DNA of 64,000 bases. Source: Flaccisagitta enflata (Eukaryota; Chaetognatha; Sagittoidea; Aphragmophora). The stretch is taken from positions 21,452,001 through 21,516,000 of the forward strand of contig OZ231126.1 in the NCBI GenBank assembly GCA_965153355.1, given 5' to 3'. This document shows positions 1-13,137 of the stretch, one piece after another; position 1 is the stretch's first letter, and each line of letters opens with the position of its first letter. The notes under the pieces were generated by a model. That model had not been told where the DNA came from and did not search any database. It worked only from the letters and a program-made list of their open reading frames with translations. The translations under genes and the position numbers were made by a program.

Positions 1-1066
<1,066 letters not shown>

Positions 1067-1134
<68 letters not shown>

Positions 1135-1136
1135 GC

Positions 1137-1207
<71 letters not shown>

Positions 1208-1234
1208 AAACAAAAACAACAACAACAACGTATG
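1067..1234. repeat. (CAA)n trinucleotide array
   Basis: About 55 copies of CAA with very few interruptions (one CAG near 1135, two AAAAC units near 1207). The opposite strand reads as poly-Val or poly-Leu, which is a translation artefact and not a protein. Confidence 0.97.
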
Positions 1235-1426
1235 ACACCGACGTAGTGAATCGTGGGTCATCTCCTTTTATGCAATTTCTCTCGCTTTAGTTTTGGTTTT
1301 GTCACGCATTTTTCATATCGTCTTCGCGTAAAAGATTTGGTCATAAATGCACTTGTAATACTAAAACCGACAATAAATCACGGTGATAGGATTTTTGACA
1401 ATAAAACTGGTATCACTATATACGGC

Positions 1427-1427
1427 G

Positions 1428-1507
<80 letters not shown>

Positions 1508-1573
1508 AAGACAGAGAAAGACAGAGAAAGACAGAGACAGACAGAGACAGACAGAGACAGACAGAGACAGAGG
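1427..1573. repeat. Compound (GA)n / GACAGA microsatellite
   Basis: A pure GA run to about 1502 passes into GAAAGACAGA units and then GACAGACAGA units, a typical microsatellite decay series. Confidence 0.95.
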
Positions 1574-1684
1574 AAAAGCAGGAGAATGTAAAGAGTAGTG
1601 ATAGATAACCGAGAGAGAGAGAAGAGAGAGAGAAAAGAGAGAAAATAGATAGAAACTTGACAACAGAAAGTGAAAGAGAATGAA

Positions 1685-1848
1685 AACAAGGCCGGATACA
1701 CCATCATTTGGGCAGGAGCAGTGAGGCCAAAGACCGCAAAAAAAAACAAAAAAAGTAAAGTGTGACGGACCAACGGACAGACGGACGGACGGACGGACGG
1801 ACGGACCGACAAAGCGGGTTGTAGAGTCGCGTAGCACGCGACTAAAAA
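1685..1848 (+). mobile_element. Hairpin-ended element, family A (copy A1)
   Basis: Starts AACAAGGCCGGATACAC. It continues with a GGGCAGGAGCAGTGAGGCC block, then AGTAAAGTGTGAC, then a (GGAC)n core. It ends with AAAGCGGGTTGTAGAG and the terminal hairpin AGTCGCGT-AGC-ACGCGACT (1825-1843) followed by five A. It has no ORF. The same order of blocks recurs in both orientations across the window, which is what defines the family. It resembles non-autonomous Helitron/Helentron-type elements (3' hairpin, short tandem core, no long TIR); that assignment is inference. Confidence 0.85.
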
Positions 1849-1992
1849 GATAGAGAGAGAAAGAAAGAGAAAGAAAGAGAAAGAGAGAGAAAAAGAAAGA
1901 AAGAAAGAAAGAAAGGAAGAAAGAAAGAAAGAGAGAAGGAAAAAAAGAAAGAACGAAAGAAAGAAAAAAAAAGAGAGTAGGGAAAAGAAAGG
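1849..1992. repeat. GAAA/GAGA purine tract
   Basis: Imperfect AAAG and AG units directly after the A-run of element A1. Purine-only on the plus strand. Confidence 0.9.
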
Positions 1993-2202
1993 GAAAGAGC
2001 ATATATCTAAAGAAGAAAAAAAGAAGAGAAGGGAGAAAAAACCACCCCGATGCGTTTATGATATCAGTTTTATTGAAGAGCTGCAAAATGATGATTAACA
2101 GCGTTTACTAAGATGTTGGTATTGAGTCTCCATGTTTCAAGCGCTCCTCGTAAACATTTACTGCCGGGCCATAATACTAAAAAGATACCTCCCCGGCCCC
2201 TT

Positions 2203-2204
<2 letters not shown>

Positions 2205-2273
<69 letters not shown>
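2205..2273. repeat. (CT)n microsatellite
   Basis: Pure CT run of about 65 bp inside otherwise unremarkable sequence. Confidence 0.97.
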
Positions 2274-2275
<2 letters not shown>

Positions 2276-3524
2276 GGCAAACCAGGCAGAGAAAAGGGGG
2301 AAAGGAGAAAGACAGAATCAAAAACCTAGACCAAAGGACAGACATTTTATATGTATGCAGGAAAAACGACTTAGGAGGAGAACGGCCATTGTGCTCATTT
2401 TTTTTTTTCTTCTCTCTCCCATCTTCCTTCCTCTCCTTTCCTTCCGTTCCTTTCCCTTCTTTGCTTTGTTCCGCTAGTTTTCACTCTCTCACATTGCGTA
2501 ATATATAAAAGAACAAATCTTAAAACGAAATTTCTCAACTTTTATTCTCTCTCTATTATAACCTCTTCTTTTTTTAGTTTTTCCTCTGATTTATGGGAGA
2601 AAGCCATATTTTTCGAGAAGGAGAGATGGAGAGGCGAAGCTTGAGAAAGGAGAAAGGAGATGAGGATTTGGCTCGTTGAAATCCAAGGGGAGAAGGCAGC
2701 GGAAGAGGAATAACGGAAGAGGAGGTGGAGGAGGAAGAGCGTTGCGCACCCCGCACCAAAGCGCCCTCTTTTTTTATGTGTTTCTCTTTTCTCCTTCACT
2801 TTTTGAGCGATGCCTTGAAAGACGCGGCGCGGAGAAGAACCACCATCAGCAGCTGCAGCAGCGATGGAATCACGCTGCTGAAACTTGCAGCTGTTGGAAT
2901 TTGGTTTCAATGTTGATGTTGGAATCTCTCCATTCTTTCCTTCTTTTTTTTTTCTATCAAGAAGAGAGAGAGAGAGGGGGGAAAGAGAGGCAACTGCTGC
3001 AATCTGGTTGAGTTTGTTCTTTGCCTTCATTCGTTCTCTCTGTCCTTCTGTCAAAGTCTTGATTCTTCACGTCGTTCTCAGATCAGTTCTTTATATTTTC
3101 TTTCTCCTGATTGAATAGAAGCACGACTTTTTGGCTCAACTGATTCGGTTTGTTAGTCAGTAATGAGACATGACGCACGGACTAATTTTTATACAGATTC
3201 TTGGGCGTACCTTAAGAGAAAATAAGAAAGAAAAAAAGAGCAATGATCCATGTATATAAGCTGAAACAAACGAACACAGAACACTAGCAAACAACTAAGA
3301 GAGTGGTAAAGAGGTGACAACAGAAAACCAACCAACAAACTAACAGACTTGCTAAATGGGAAACAGACCAAAAATGTTCTGATTGGTTTGTTGAAAACGT
3401 TAATCATTCAGTTCAGAGAAAAGATGGAGAACAACTAGCAAGCTAGCCAAGTCTCATATCAACCCTAGCTGTTGGCTTTGGGATGTTCAATTTCCAATTT
3501 CCTGTCCTTTGCTTTCTTGTTTTT
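2274..3524. other. Non-genic stretch, purine/pyrimidine biased
   Basis: Contains CT-rich and GGAGGA-rich patches (2400-2470, 2620-2740). No splice-consistent or domain-bearing frame was found. The patch at 2690-2880 is richer in G+C and CpG than its surroundings but shows no recognisable exon. Confidence 0.5.
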
Positions 3525-3711
3525 AGTCGTATGCAACGCGACTCTACACCCCGACTATGTCGGCCCGTTGGTTAGGCACGCTTAACATTCTCTATGTTTT
3601 TGCGGTCTTTGACCTCATCGCTCCAGCCCAAATGCTCTAGTGACCTCAAATACAGCCCCTACGGCCTACCCGCCCACACGCGACTGGGGTAGCCGTGTAT
3701 TTGGTCTTGTT
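3525..3711 (-). mobile_element. Hairpin-ended element, family A (copy A2)
   Basis: Reverse orientation. A degenerate hairpin (AGTCGTATGCAACGCGACT, 3525-3543) is followed by CTACACCCCG, a reduced GGTC core, TTTTTGCGGTCTTTGACCTCA and the far end GGGGTAGCCGTGTAT..CTTGTT. Older than A8, judging from the number of differences. Confidence 0.8.
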
Positions 3712-4015
3712 CTATGCACTTATGCGTTGTCGAGCATTGCGATGCTTCGCCAGGCTTTGGTGTAGTTTGCCATGTTTTGTTGTGGTCCACTGTTCTTCAT
3801 CGTGCTTTGCCTAGGCTTGTCGTGGTTATCCATGCTGCGCCGCACTCAGCAGTTAACTTTATTTTCTCCTTTGGCAAGATGTTATATCATTTGGCATGAC
3901 GAACAAATTTTGGCGTGACTCAGCGGACTTTTTTTTTCGCCTTTCAGTTTTCTTTTAGTCACGGCTTTGGGAGAAAAAGAAAAAACAAATGATCAAATGA
4001 CAACAATAACCAACT

Positions 4016-4148
<133 letters not shown>

Positions 4149-4690
4149 GACTCACAGCACACACACAACTGACACAACTCACAACTTGTGTTTTTTAGCT
4201 TTTGAGGTACAGCGCGAAGTAAAAAAAAAGACGCACCTTTGTACTTGTTAATGAAACAGATTCAAGAACATTCATCCGGGGCGATGGAACGTCCGTCTGT
4301 TCATAAGCGTATCTGTTTCTTCATTTGATTCTTTCTAAATCATACAAATGACGTATCGCCATCGGCAGTGATTGGGGTAATTTTCCTCATTTATAGGATA
4401 AAGAAAGATATTCAAACAAAGTTACAGACAAAAACAAATGATCAGTTTCATATTATTAGTAAGTTGAGAGACCAAAATAATCCTTTCATCGAAAAAAAAG
4501 AAAAACTAATTTTCCTTCATCTCTTTACTCATCCATTCTATGCTATTTCATTTTATTTATAGTATCTTCTTTTTTTCTCTCTCAATTATTTTCTCTTTTT
4601 TTCCTCTGCCTATAGTCTATTCTGTGATGTCCATTTTGTTTGTACATTTTTGCATTTTTTGATGTTTTTACTTTTTACTGTTTATAGGTA

Positions 4691-4876
4691 AACAAGGCCG
4701 TATACACGGCTACCAAAGTTGCGTGCGGATGGGCAGGGGCAGTGATAAAAAAGGCCAACCCAAGCATTTGGGCAGGAGCGGTAATGCAAAACCGCTCGTT
4801 AATGCTGAAAAAGTTAAGGGCCTCCGACCGACCAACCAACATAGCGGGTTATAGAGCCTCGGGCACGCGACTGAAA
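4691..4876 (+). mobile_element. Degenerate hairpin-ended element, family A (copy A3)
   Basis: Start AACAAGGCCGTATACACGGC includes a 5' hairpin (GCCGT-ATAC-ACGGC). Then come CATTTGGGCAGGAGCGGTAA, GACCGACCAACC, ATAGCGGGTTATAGAG and a damaged terminal hairpin ending GCACGCGACTGAAAA. Confidence 0.75.
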
Positions 4877-4879
4877 ACG

Positions 4880-6063
4880 ACTTTGGAGGTATTCAATAAT
4901 ACTGCCGAAACGGGCGGATATCGGAAGCGGATCCCAGACTCTACGCATTGGACTTACCCGGATGTGTACATTTATTCCGCCTTTTACTTTGTTTTAGTTA
5001 GACAGATTGTCACTTATATATATGACCGATAAACACAGTCTGAGACAAATATAAACTGGATCCGATATTGAATTGGATCTGCATAAAATTGATCTGACAA
5101 TTATGATCCGGTTGCTCCTTTCAGTCATGTGTGCATAAATTAATACTTAACTTCATCATTTGATCAGTCAGTTGTTCCGTCGTTACTTGGTAGTGGTTCG
5201 CCCGTCTGTCAGTTAGCCGATATGTCACGTCTTAATCATCCCTCGCTACGCAGCAATGAAAAATGTGGAAGAGGGTCTTGTGAGCCCCCACTGACTACGT
5301 AGTTACTGCGCGCTCCACTCCTATTCCTCCATTTAGTGAAACATAATAAGCAAACATCCATTTTGAGTCTAACCCCTGACTGAAAAAGAAAGAATCGAGA
5401 TGTCAACTGTTTACCTGTGTAATTATGCGCCCCATAATGTATAAGACAGAAAATTTATGAAGAAAAATGGAGTGTTTCACCATACTTTTTGTATTATTAT
5501 CAGGACAATAATGAAGCTGGAATGCTTTAAGTGGACAAATTGTCTCTAAGAACACTTGGTGCATACATTTTTATCATATTTTGACTTAAAACGTAATTTG
5601 AACTATGCGATTTACATGAAAATAAGCATAAAAATGATGTTTTTTAGTGAATTTCTGCTTCCACTTTTTTTCATTTTCTGTGGTCGAAATTCTAAGAAAG
5701 CCAAACACAGGGAAATTTTGCATTTTAAAAAACATAGTTCTCTCTGTAATCGATTTGGGAAGAGAACTATGTTCTTTGTTTTTTCATTTTTTCATTTCCT
5801 ATGCAAATTTAAAATTTCGACCAGCCCCTTGTCAGAGACCAAAAATAGAATAAGTATAAATTTTCAAAACAATTTTTTTGGTAACATTGGCTAAACTTGG
5901 TCCTCTTGCTAAGTTAATACAATTTTTTCTTTTAAATATGATGTCTGAGCTATCTCAATCACTTTTATTCATTTATTTTTACATTTTGATTTATACATTT
6001 TTTCTATGTTGACCTTCTTTGAAACACAAATGTTGCCTTCGGAGGGAAACCGTCATAACAGAA
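4880..6063. other. AT-rich stretch without a gene
   Basis: I see no repeat family, domain or splice-consistent ORF here. Open frames near 5556-5894 are short, AT-driven and unrecognised. Confidence 0.5.
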
Positions 6064-6681
6064 TAGTCGCAAAAGCGTTAGATGGTCAGCGGTACCCGTT
6101 GCCCCTAAGTGAAGTGTATGAGGGTGTGAGTTGGTGAGAGGGGCAGCGGCCCCGAAGGAGCCGATGACCTATGCTGTTTTTATTTGAGCCTGGAGGCTGG
6201 AATTGGGGCCTTGAAGCGGGGATTTGAGCTCAAAGGCGGGGATTTGAGCCTCATGGCTGAGATTTGAACCTCGAGACTGAGATTTGAGCCTCAAGATTGG
6301 GATTTGAGCCTCAAGGCTGGGATTTGGGCCTTGAGGCTGGGATTTGGGCTTTGAGGCTAGGATTTGGGCCTTGAGGCTGGGATTTGGGCTTTGAGGCTGG
6401 GATTTGGGCCCCGAGGCTGAGATTTGGCAAATGAGGCTGAGATTTGGGCCTCGAGGTTAAGACTTGGGCCTCAAGGCTTGGATTTGGGCCTCAAGGCTTG
6501 GATTTGGGCCTTGAGGCTTAGATTTGGGTTATGAGGCTAAGATTTAGGCCTCCAGGCTGGAATTTGGGTCTCAAGTCTGAAAGCGAGGGGGGGGGTACGA
6601 AGAAGGAGAAGGAGGAGAAGGAGAAATTTCTGCTGTGTGAAAGCATAGGTCATCGGCCCCTTCGGGGCCGCTGCCCAAAAA
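6064..6681 (+). mobile_element. Family E element with GGATTTGGGCC.. minisatellite (E1)
   Basis: Left part: TAGTCGCAAAAGCGTTAGATGG, AGCGGTACCCGTTGCCC, then the hairpin-like GGGCAGCGGCCCCGAAGGAG. The core is about 19 copies of a 20-bp unit close to GAGGCTGGGATTTGGGCCTT (6180-6590). The right part is a purine GGAGGA tract, AAATTTCTGCTGTGTGAAAGC, ATAGGTCATCGGCCCC and TTCGGGGCCGCTGCCC. The two outer GGCAGCGGCCCC blocks are inverted to each other. The same architecture recurs at 13138, 50019 and in partial form elsewhere, so this is a dispersed element and not a local array only. Confidence 0.85.
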
Positions 6682-6686
6682 CGTGA

Positions 6687-6945
6687 GATCAAACCCCGAG
6701 CCAAACCAGAGCCAACCCCAAGCAATCCCGAGCAACCCCAAGCAACCCCGGGGTTACTCGAGGTTGCTCGAGCTAGCTCAGGGTTGGCTCGGGGTTGGCT
6801 CAGAAGTAAATAGTTGAAGGATTTCTGTCAACCCCAAGCAAACCCCGAGCAAATCCTGAGCAACCCAGAGCAAACACCGAGCTTGGGTTGCTCGGGGTTT
6901 ACTTGGGGTTCAACCCCAAGCAACCCCGAGTAACCCCCGGGGTTT
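6687..6945. repeat. 10-bp CAACCCCGAG foldback array
   Basis: Tandem variants of CAACCCCGAG / CAACCCCAAG run forward (about 6692-6760 and 6828-6880), then reverse as GGTTGCTCGG (about 6757-6800 and 6883-6912), then forward again to 6945. Each forward/reverse pair can fold into a long imperfect hairpin. It directly follows E1. Confidence 0.8.
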
Positions 6946-7423
6946 AATATCACCCCAGATTACGGGGTAGGCTGTGTACCATTGGCCTGTGCTTTTACGT
7001 TCTGTCAGTCTATGACTGAAAAGGAATGGAATTGGGAAACCACAATCTGCGTCATAAGGTTTCAATCTGAACTTTTCCTTATTTCCCCTTTCGAATCTGT
7101 TTTGATTATCAAGTGATTGAATAAGGGATTTACGGCCCAAACACAGATATGAAAAAAAAAAAGGATTTTAAGGCGAAATTGTTATAGCTCATTCCGCAGT
7201 GAAAAGAAGTAAAGGGGGAAGTGTTACAGCCCTTTTAGGCAATGAAAGAAGTAAAGGAGGAAGTGTTACAGCCCATGCAGCAATGAACAGAAGTTGAACG
7301 ACGGCGATAATCATTCTTTTTTACGAAGGAGGGGGACTCTTTAGCACCAAATAAAGTTGCCAAGGAGCAATACCAAGAAGACGACAACGAAAACGACCGA
7401 AACGACGATGGGGAAAGGAAGGA

Positions 7424-7428
<5 letters not shown>
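6946..7428. other. Non-genic stretch with a short direct repeat
   Basis: A segment of about 55 bp (GAAGTAAAGG.GGAAGTGTTACAGCCC) is repeated at roughly 7206, 7252 and, in part, 7180. No coding evidence. Confidence 0.5.
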
Positions 7429-7710
<282 letters not shown>

Positions 7711-7964
7711 AATGGACTGGTGCAAGGTCACATATTCACCCCCTGAGTAAAAGGGAACAGTGCACATACTGAAAGTATTTACGAACGGACTAGTCGACTG
7801 TGACATATTTCTGTAACCAGATAAAATAGTAACTTCTTTATGTACTCTGCGATGCAAAAAGGATAACTCTGGTCCAAGGCTCGAAACTTAAACGTCGAAG
7901 AAAGGCACAGTCATGGCCATAGGGGCTCTTCTTTATGTTGGACCTCCTTTTTCGATCACGCCCT

Positions 7965-7997
7965 ATCGCGGTGCCACGCGGTGCACCGCGGTGCCAT
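7965..7997. repeat. GC-rich palindromic CGCGGTGC triplication
   Basis: Three successive GCGGTGCC/A units. The centre CGCGGTGCACCGCG (7977-7990) is a perfect 14-bp palindrome. It lies in a GC-rich patch before a GA microsatellite. Confidence 0.7.
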
Positions 7998-8039
7998 AAC
8001 CCTAAAATCCGTGTCCGATGCCCGGCGAGGGAAGGAAGG

Positions 8040-8042
<3 letters not shown>

Positions 8043-8087
<45 letters not shown>
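8043..8087. repeat. (GA)n microsatellite
   Basis: Pure GA run. Confidence 0.97.
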
Positions 8088-8092
<5 letters not shown>

Positions 8093-8232
8093 CCTACATT
8101 ATAGGAAGCCAAAATGGAAGCCAAACTGAGCCACAGTGGAGTCTAGATGAATATGGGTTGAAGAGCGAGCGAGCGAGCGTGCTGACTTGTATGGGTAGGT
8201 CAATTTTATGAAGGAGAATTGATATCATTTTT

Positions 8233-8439
8233 AGTCGCGTGCACGCGACTCTACACCGTCCGCTTTGTCCGTCTTTTGGTCGGTCTGTCGGTCCATCACA
8301 CTTTTACTTTTTTTACCAATTTCATTTCTTTAAGTCATTTAAAGTCATCTAAGAGTATACTGAGTCATTCTAAGTCATTCTAAGTCATTCTAAGTCAATC
8401 TGTAAGTCTCGCACGCGACTTATACGTGTTGGCTTTGTT
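8233..8439 (-). mobile_element. Hairpin-ended element, family B (B0)
   Basis: Starts with a perfect palindrome AGTCGCGTGCACGCGACT (8233-8250), then CTACACCGTCCGCTTTGTCC, a GGTC core, CACACTTTTACTTTTTTT, five TCATTCTAAG units, and a far end GCACGCGACTTATACGTGTTGG..TTGTT. Family B shares the hairpin end with family A but has an AAGTCATTCT array and a different other end. B0 is the shortest copy seen. Confidence 0.82.
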
Positions 8440-9052
8440 TTAAAGAAATTCCCTTTGAAATTTTCATAAAATGTGTCAAAATTTTTCAAATTCTTTATAT
8501 TTTCCCTACAGATGTGTTGCTTGCATATCTGTTAAACATTTTATTCAAAATTCATATTTCTGGTAAAATCTTCAGCCATTTGATAGGTCGCGCTGGTTGG
8601 GCAGATGCAGTGCCACAGTATTAAAAAACTACAGTGCAACCGTATTTCAAACTTACATACCTTATCATGACCTATTACACTATAAAAAGACGAAGAAAGA
8701 CTACATTTTCATTTTTTGACTGACGGATGGACCAACCAACGGACCGACATAGCAAGATGCAGAGTCGTGTGTCATTAAAAACACAAACACGTGCAACGGA
8801 TAGGGCGGCCAACCAATACTATCGAGTAGATACACAATCATGTATGCACGCAACCTTTTACGAAGTTCATACAATCCACATTGCGTAAGCATGCGCCGTC
8901 AAAGAAAGGAAAAAGTGTTGACCCACTGAAACTAGCGCATTAAAACATTCGCAGCATATTCATTGGGACATGGCTATACAAAATTGTAATAAAGTAAAAA
9001 GATTTGAAATTCAAAATCAAAATCATCTAGTTTTGAGACAGTAAAACTTTCT

Positions 9053-9244
9053 GGTCGCATGATACGCGACTCTCCACCCATCTTTGTCCATCTTTGTCCA
9101 TTAGTCTGTAGGTCTGTCACATTTTACCTTTTCAGGTTTTTGCAGTCTTTGGCCTCACTGCTACTCCCCAAATACTCAAGTAACCTCAAACACAGCCCCT
9201 GCCAACCCGCAAGCGACTGGGGTAGCCGTGTATCCAACCTTATT
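9053..9244 (-). mobile_element. Hairpin-ended element, family A (A5)
   Basis: Damaged terminal hairpin (GGTCGCATGATACGCGACT), a short GTCC core, TTTTTGCAGTCTTTGGCCTC and the end GGGGTAGCCGTGTATCC. Complete block order in reverse orientation. Confidence 0.8.
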
Positions 9245-10185
9245 TAAAGATATTGGAGGTTTTGCGCAAAGTTTTTGGTAAAGTGCATGTCATTCATGAT
9301 CATAAATGACTACATGTTTCTGTTTTGGTTGATCAATTAGTCAATCAGTGTATAATATTACTTCATTTCAAGCTTTTCCTTTTTTAAGCAGCCCATGTTG
9401 CTCCTACTAAGCTGGGTAAGAATATAGTTTTCTCCAACAATTTCTTTTTTTGTTTTTCTATCTTTTATTATTACGACCTCAATAATTTTGCGACAGGTGT
9501 TGGCGGCATTTAACAACGGGAAATTTGCAAATTTCATTTTTTTGGCGGCGTTTTTGATGTATTGATACCAGAGTAGCAGGTGTCGAACCGGGACATCCCT
9601 CAGGTGTCTTTTTGGGGGGCAACTTTAAGTATGCATTTGTATGCATATTATGCAAATAAACATCGAGCAAATTGCATTTTTAGTCGTAACTCACGCGTTA
9701 TATGTATTCGGCGCGTGTCCAACACAAAAAAAAGATCAAATGGTCTGCATTCACAAATTGCCGAACAAAAGGAATAAACTGAAGATGTAAGTGCTTTTAT
9801 TCAAAAATTGAATGGGGGTATATAAAGAGACAGGTGAGTCATCAGGCAATGTTACATCGTCTTTTGTGCATTTCCGAGTAATTCCTTCCACGCTGGAAAA
9901 TTTTTTACCGCGAGCCAAATAACAGCAACGATCTCACATCTAAACTTTTGATAGAAATGAAAAAAAGACAATGAAAGAATATTCATCTATGTGGCCAATT
10001 TACCATAGATAGATGACCACTGACCAGTCTCACAAAGATGGGGCATCTAGAAACACTTGTTTTGCATGATGACTTTTTTAAAGACCTTATCATCACTCGT
10101 CGAAATCACACACATCTGTGAAAAGAAATGAAAATTGAGTGGAGTGCCCATTTCTCCACAGGTTCATCTTCTCCATCACCCCCTT
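9245..10185. other. Non-genic stretch with an A-family relic
   Basis: Around 9679-9722, a TTTTTAGTCGTAACTCACGCG..CGCGTGTCCAACAC segment is a shortened A/B-like end. The rest shows no ORF or repeat that I recognise. Confidence 0.45.
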
Positions 10186-10322
10186 CCACTTTTTCAGTCT
10201 CAGCATCAAATAACCTCTGTGTAGTGGCTTTCCACTTTTCCAGTCTCAGCATCAAGTAACCCCTGTGTAGTGGCATCACATAACCCCTGTGTAGTGGCAT
10301 CACATAAACTCTGGGTAATGGC
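10186..10322. repeat. Two-level minisatellite (49 and 24 bp)
   Basis: A 49-bp unit (TTCCACTTTTYCAGTCTCAG, CATCAARTAACC..TGTGTAGTGGC) occurs twice. Then a 24-bp sub-unit CATCACATAACCCCTGTGTA repeats three times. Confidence 0.8.
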
Positions 10323-10430
10323 TTTTTTCATATCCTCGCATAGTCACACTTTCATCCATGTTCGTGTCTTTGATTTCCTTGGATCTCAACTTACGCAGTA
10401 GCTGCTGCAAGACATGGCTTTTGCACCTTT

Positions 10431-10755
10431 CTGGGCAGCGGCCCCAAGGGGCCAATGTGCTGTTGGACACAGGGGTGACTTTCCATAAGTCTGTACATAC
10501 ATTCGTCCTTCCGTCCGTACTACCCCCAAAAGCTTCTCAAGCCTCAAATTCCCATTGAATAACATTGATAACTGACAAAATGATAACTTCCCATTGAATA
10601 ACATGGAAAATTTACAAAAAAAAAACAAAAAAAAAAAATGTATATATACCATTGAAGAACATGTAAATTGACGAAAATTGAAAAAAATTTGAAATTCCCG
10701 TTGAATAACATGGCATATTGACGAAAAATTAAAAAAAAAAGCATAATTCCTATTG
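10431..10755 (+). mobile_element. Family E element end with TTCCCATTGAATAACATGG repeats (E5)
   Basis: GGGCAGCGGCCCCAAGGGGCC, a degenerate TGTGCTGTTGGACACAGGGG, GACTTTCCATAAGTC and a GTCCTTCCGTCCG core. This is followed by five degenerate copies, about 45-60 bp apart, of CCCATTGAATAACATGG plus a GACAAAATTGAAAAA tail. The same CCATGTTATTCAATGGG motif ends E4 at 20948-20966, which links the two. Confidence 0.7.
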
Positions 10756-10789
10756 AACAGTATTAATTTCAAAACGGCCTTCTAAGACT

Positions 10790-11486
10790 TAAATTAGCCT
10801 TCTGCGGCGCAGGATGTCCGGAGATTAACTTCTGTGGTCTTCAGGACATCAGCCGCTGCCCTGCTCTCGCTTCACTTCTTCATTTAACTCGCTATTCTGC
10901 ATATCGTGAGGACATCTGCATCCTTGAGTTCCTGTATCCTAATGGCCTCGTATATCTCATACTCAACCTGTATCCCTGTATCCTTGAGCCGCCGCATCTT
11001 CTGTACCGTGCCTCCGCATCTTCACTCTCTCATGATTCATCATTCCCGCGTCCTCATGTCTCTGCGCTACTAATGCTGCCTCCGTAGCCCTGGTTCTCTG
11101 CCTCCAAATAATATCTCATCCATTCTACCGCGTCCATCTTCCTCAATTTTCCTTCTGCGTCCTCTTGTTTCTGTATTCCTTTACCCCACATTTGCATCTC
11201 CGCATCCAAACGTTTCTGAATTCCCTCTCTCTTTTCATCTATCAGTAGCGACCGGTCACGACGCTCAGCAAGGTCGTGTAAAAAAATCGTTGAAAAACGC
11301 GAAATTTCTGCGCCAAAGATAGCTTAAATATGAGATAAAGAGTGTTGATTGTCAGGCAATGAGCTATCATCATTGCAAATATGCTAAAGCATGTCAGATT
11401 ACATCATATAGCATCAAGAAATCATAAAACCCCGGGAGAAAAATGGTTATTGCGATCCACGGAAACTAACAAAATAGACCTCAACT
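10790..11486. other. Degenerate CCTCCGCATCTTC-like pyrimidine region
   Basis: From 10800 to 11240 the sequence is C+T-rich on the plus strand, with recurring fragments such as CCGCATCTTC, TCTGTATCC and TCCTTGAG. It may be an old short-unit minisatellite. No open frame is supported. Confidence 0.4.
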
Positions 11487-12079
11487 TTGATGAAACGGGA
11501 AGGGATCTTATTGTTTTTCGCTTCACGAAGTTCAGATATATATGAAAGAGTAGACCAAGAAGGACCTACATCTCAAATTTCATCAAAATCGGTCAATGCG
11601 CTCACCTCCTACCATGCATGCATTTGTTACGTTTGTTTTAGTAAAAATGGCTGCCTCGCGGTGGTTGATTTTCTTGCGCACGGAAAGGTTATGGCGCTGC
11701 AGCCAATAGGGTAAGTCAAACAAAAAACTCAATACTTCATAGATTGTTTTTAATTCCAACAAAATATTTAGTGCAGCATATCGTTCGAAAGCTCTTGACA
11801 TAATAAACATGATTATGTGCATGTATAAAGTCGAATCGGAAAAATTAAAGATATATATCAAAATCATCAATTTCTTGATGTTAAGCTTGCATGGCCGGAT
11901 CTGCATTGGAATTCCTAAAAAGTATGACACCATCGTAAACACAAGGTCATAGTGCTAACACTATCAAGAAATTATCTTGATGCTCCTTATTTGGTATAAA
12001 TGAACTGTAATTCAAAAATCATAAAAAAGAAAAAAATCCTGTCTTCGATTATATTGCAAATTTTAAAGCCCCTCACATT

Positions 12080-12500
12080 CAAACTACGGACACGTGACTC
12101 TCTAGGCCACTTCTTGTCAATCCATAGGTCAGTTGGTTCATTCATTCGTCCGTCCGTCTGTCCATCCATCTATGCGTCTGCGTTTCTCGGCTGTTTTGGC
12201 CGAATGAGATCATATACTGGGTCTGTTTCTATTTTCAACAAGAATCTCAAGTGATTCCGTGAAACTCGTTTTTAGCGTAAACACATATTCATGAATTTCA
12301 GCTGTCCCCACAAAGAAGAGATAGCTTAGTGGGTGACAGTATTACAGAGCGAAGCTTATTACCGCGTTAGTGAGGAACAAAATGTGGCGGCGACGCCGTT
12401 AACATGGCCATGGCGGATGCGCCAGCTGCCCCAGTGCAAGCACTGAGTGGGGCAGTGATAGAAGGGATATCAGTGATGCATTTGGGCAGGAGCAGTTAGA
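12080..12500. mobile_element. Decayed A-family fragments
   Basis: 12083-12180 carries CGGACACGTGACTCTC followed by a GTCCGTCCGTCTGTCC core (hairpin end of A/C type). 12478-12500 carries GCATTTGGGCAGGAGCAGT, the internal block of A1 and A3. Intervening sequence is unrelated, so these are at least two remnants. Confidence 0.55.
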
Positions 12501-12509
12501 CTAAATATC

Positions 12510-13137
12510 TAAAAACTATAAAGAAAGTATTAACCAGCCAAAAAAAAAAAGTAGACTATCAATTTTTATCATTTAATTGAAAACCAGTCACACTTTTTGC
12601 TTGAAATCTATGAGCTTTTTAAAGAACTTCAAAAATTCTGCAAATCTAGACCAAGCAGAAATTTGTGACTCAATTCGTTTAGAAATGACATAAGATTGAA
12701 GTTCAACACTCATTTTTCAAAATACCAATAAGAGCAGATTTCATCATTCTTGAACAAGGCACTATTTTACTTCCTTTTTCTGTAGAAGGAAGTAAGGAAA
12801 TAAATGGAATAAAATTTAAGGTAAAAATGAAGTATTTTTAATTCTCTACAAGATGAAACCAAGCAAAATTCTTGATTCCGCTTCGTTTAAAGGCTGTATT
12901 AATTCAAAGTTGGTTACTCTAAAAACATTTCTAACTATATTCGAGATTTTTGAGTAGTTATCTTTAGAATATTATAACTTCTAAAATTCTTCTAAAATTT
13001 TGGAGCTAGAATGTTCAGAAAGAGCTCAAATGAAAGATCTTTCAAAGCTCTTTAAAACCATCATAGATTTTAAAGGTTTGCAATTTTTAGTTACCAAGCA
13101 ATCAAAACATTGCGTCTACTTTTTTTTTGCCATGGTT
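12510..13137. other. AT-rich stretch carrying a recurrent CTCAATTCGTTTAGA motif
   Basis: 12641-12692 and 12847-12893 are two copies of a degenerate motif of about 50 bp found at many places in the window (see findings). No ORF. Confidence 0.5.

Noticed and set aside
8233-8250. Perfect palindrome as a protein-binding operator
   Set aside because: It is the terminal hairpin of a family B element and recurs at other element ends.
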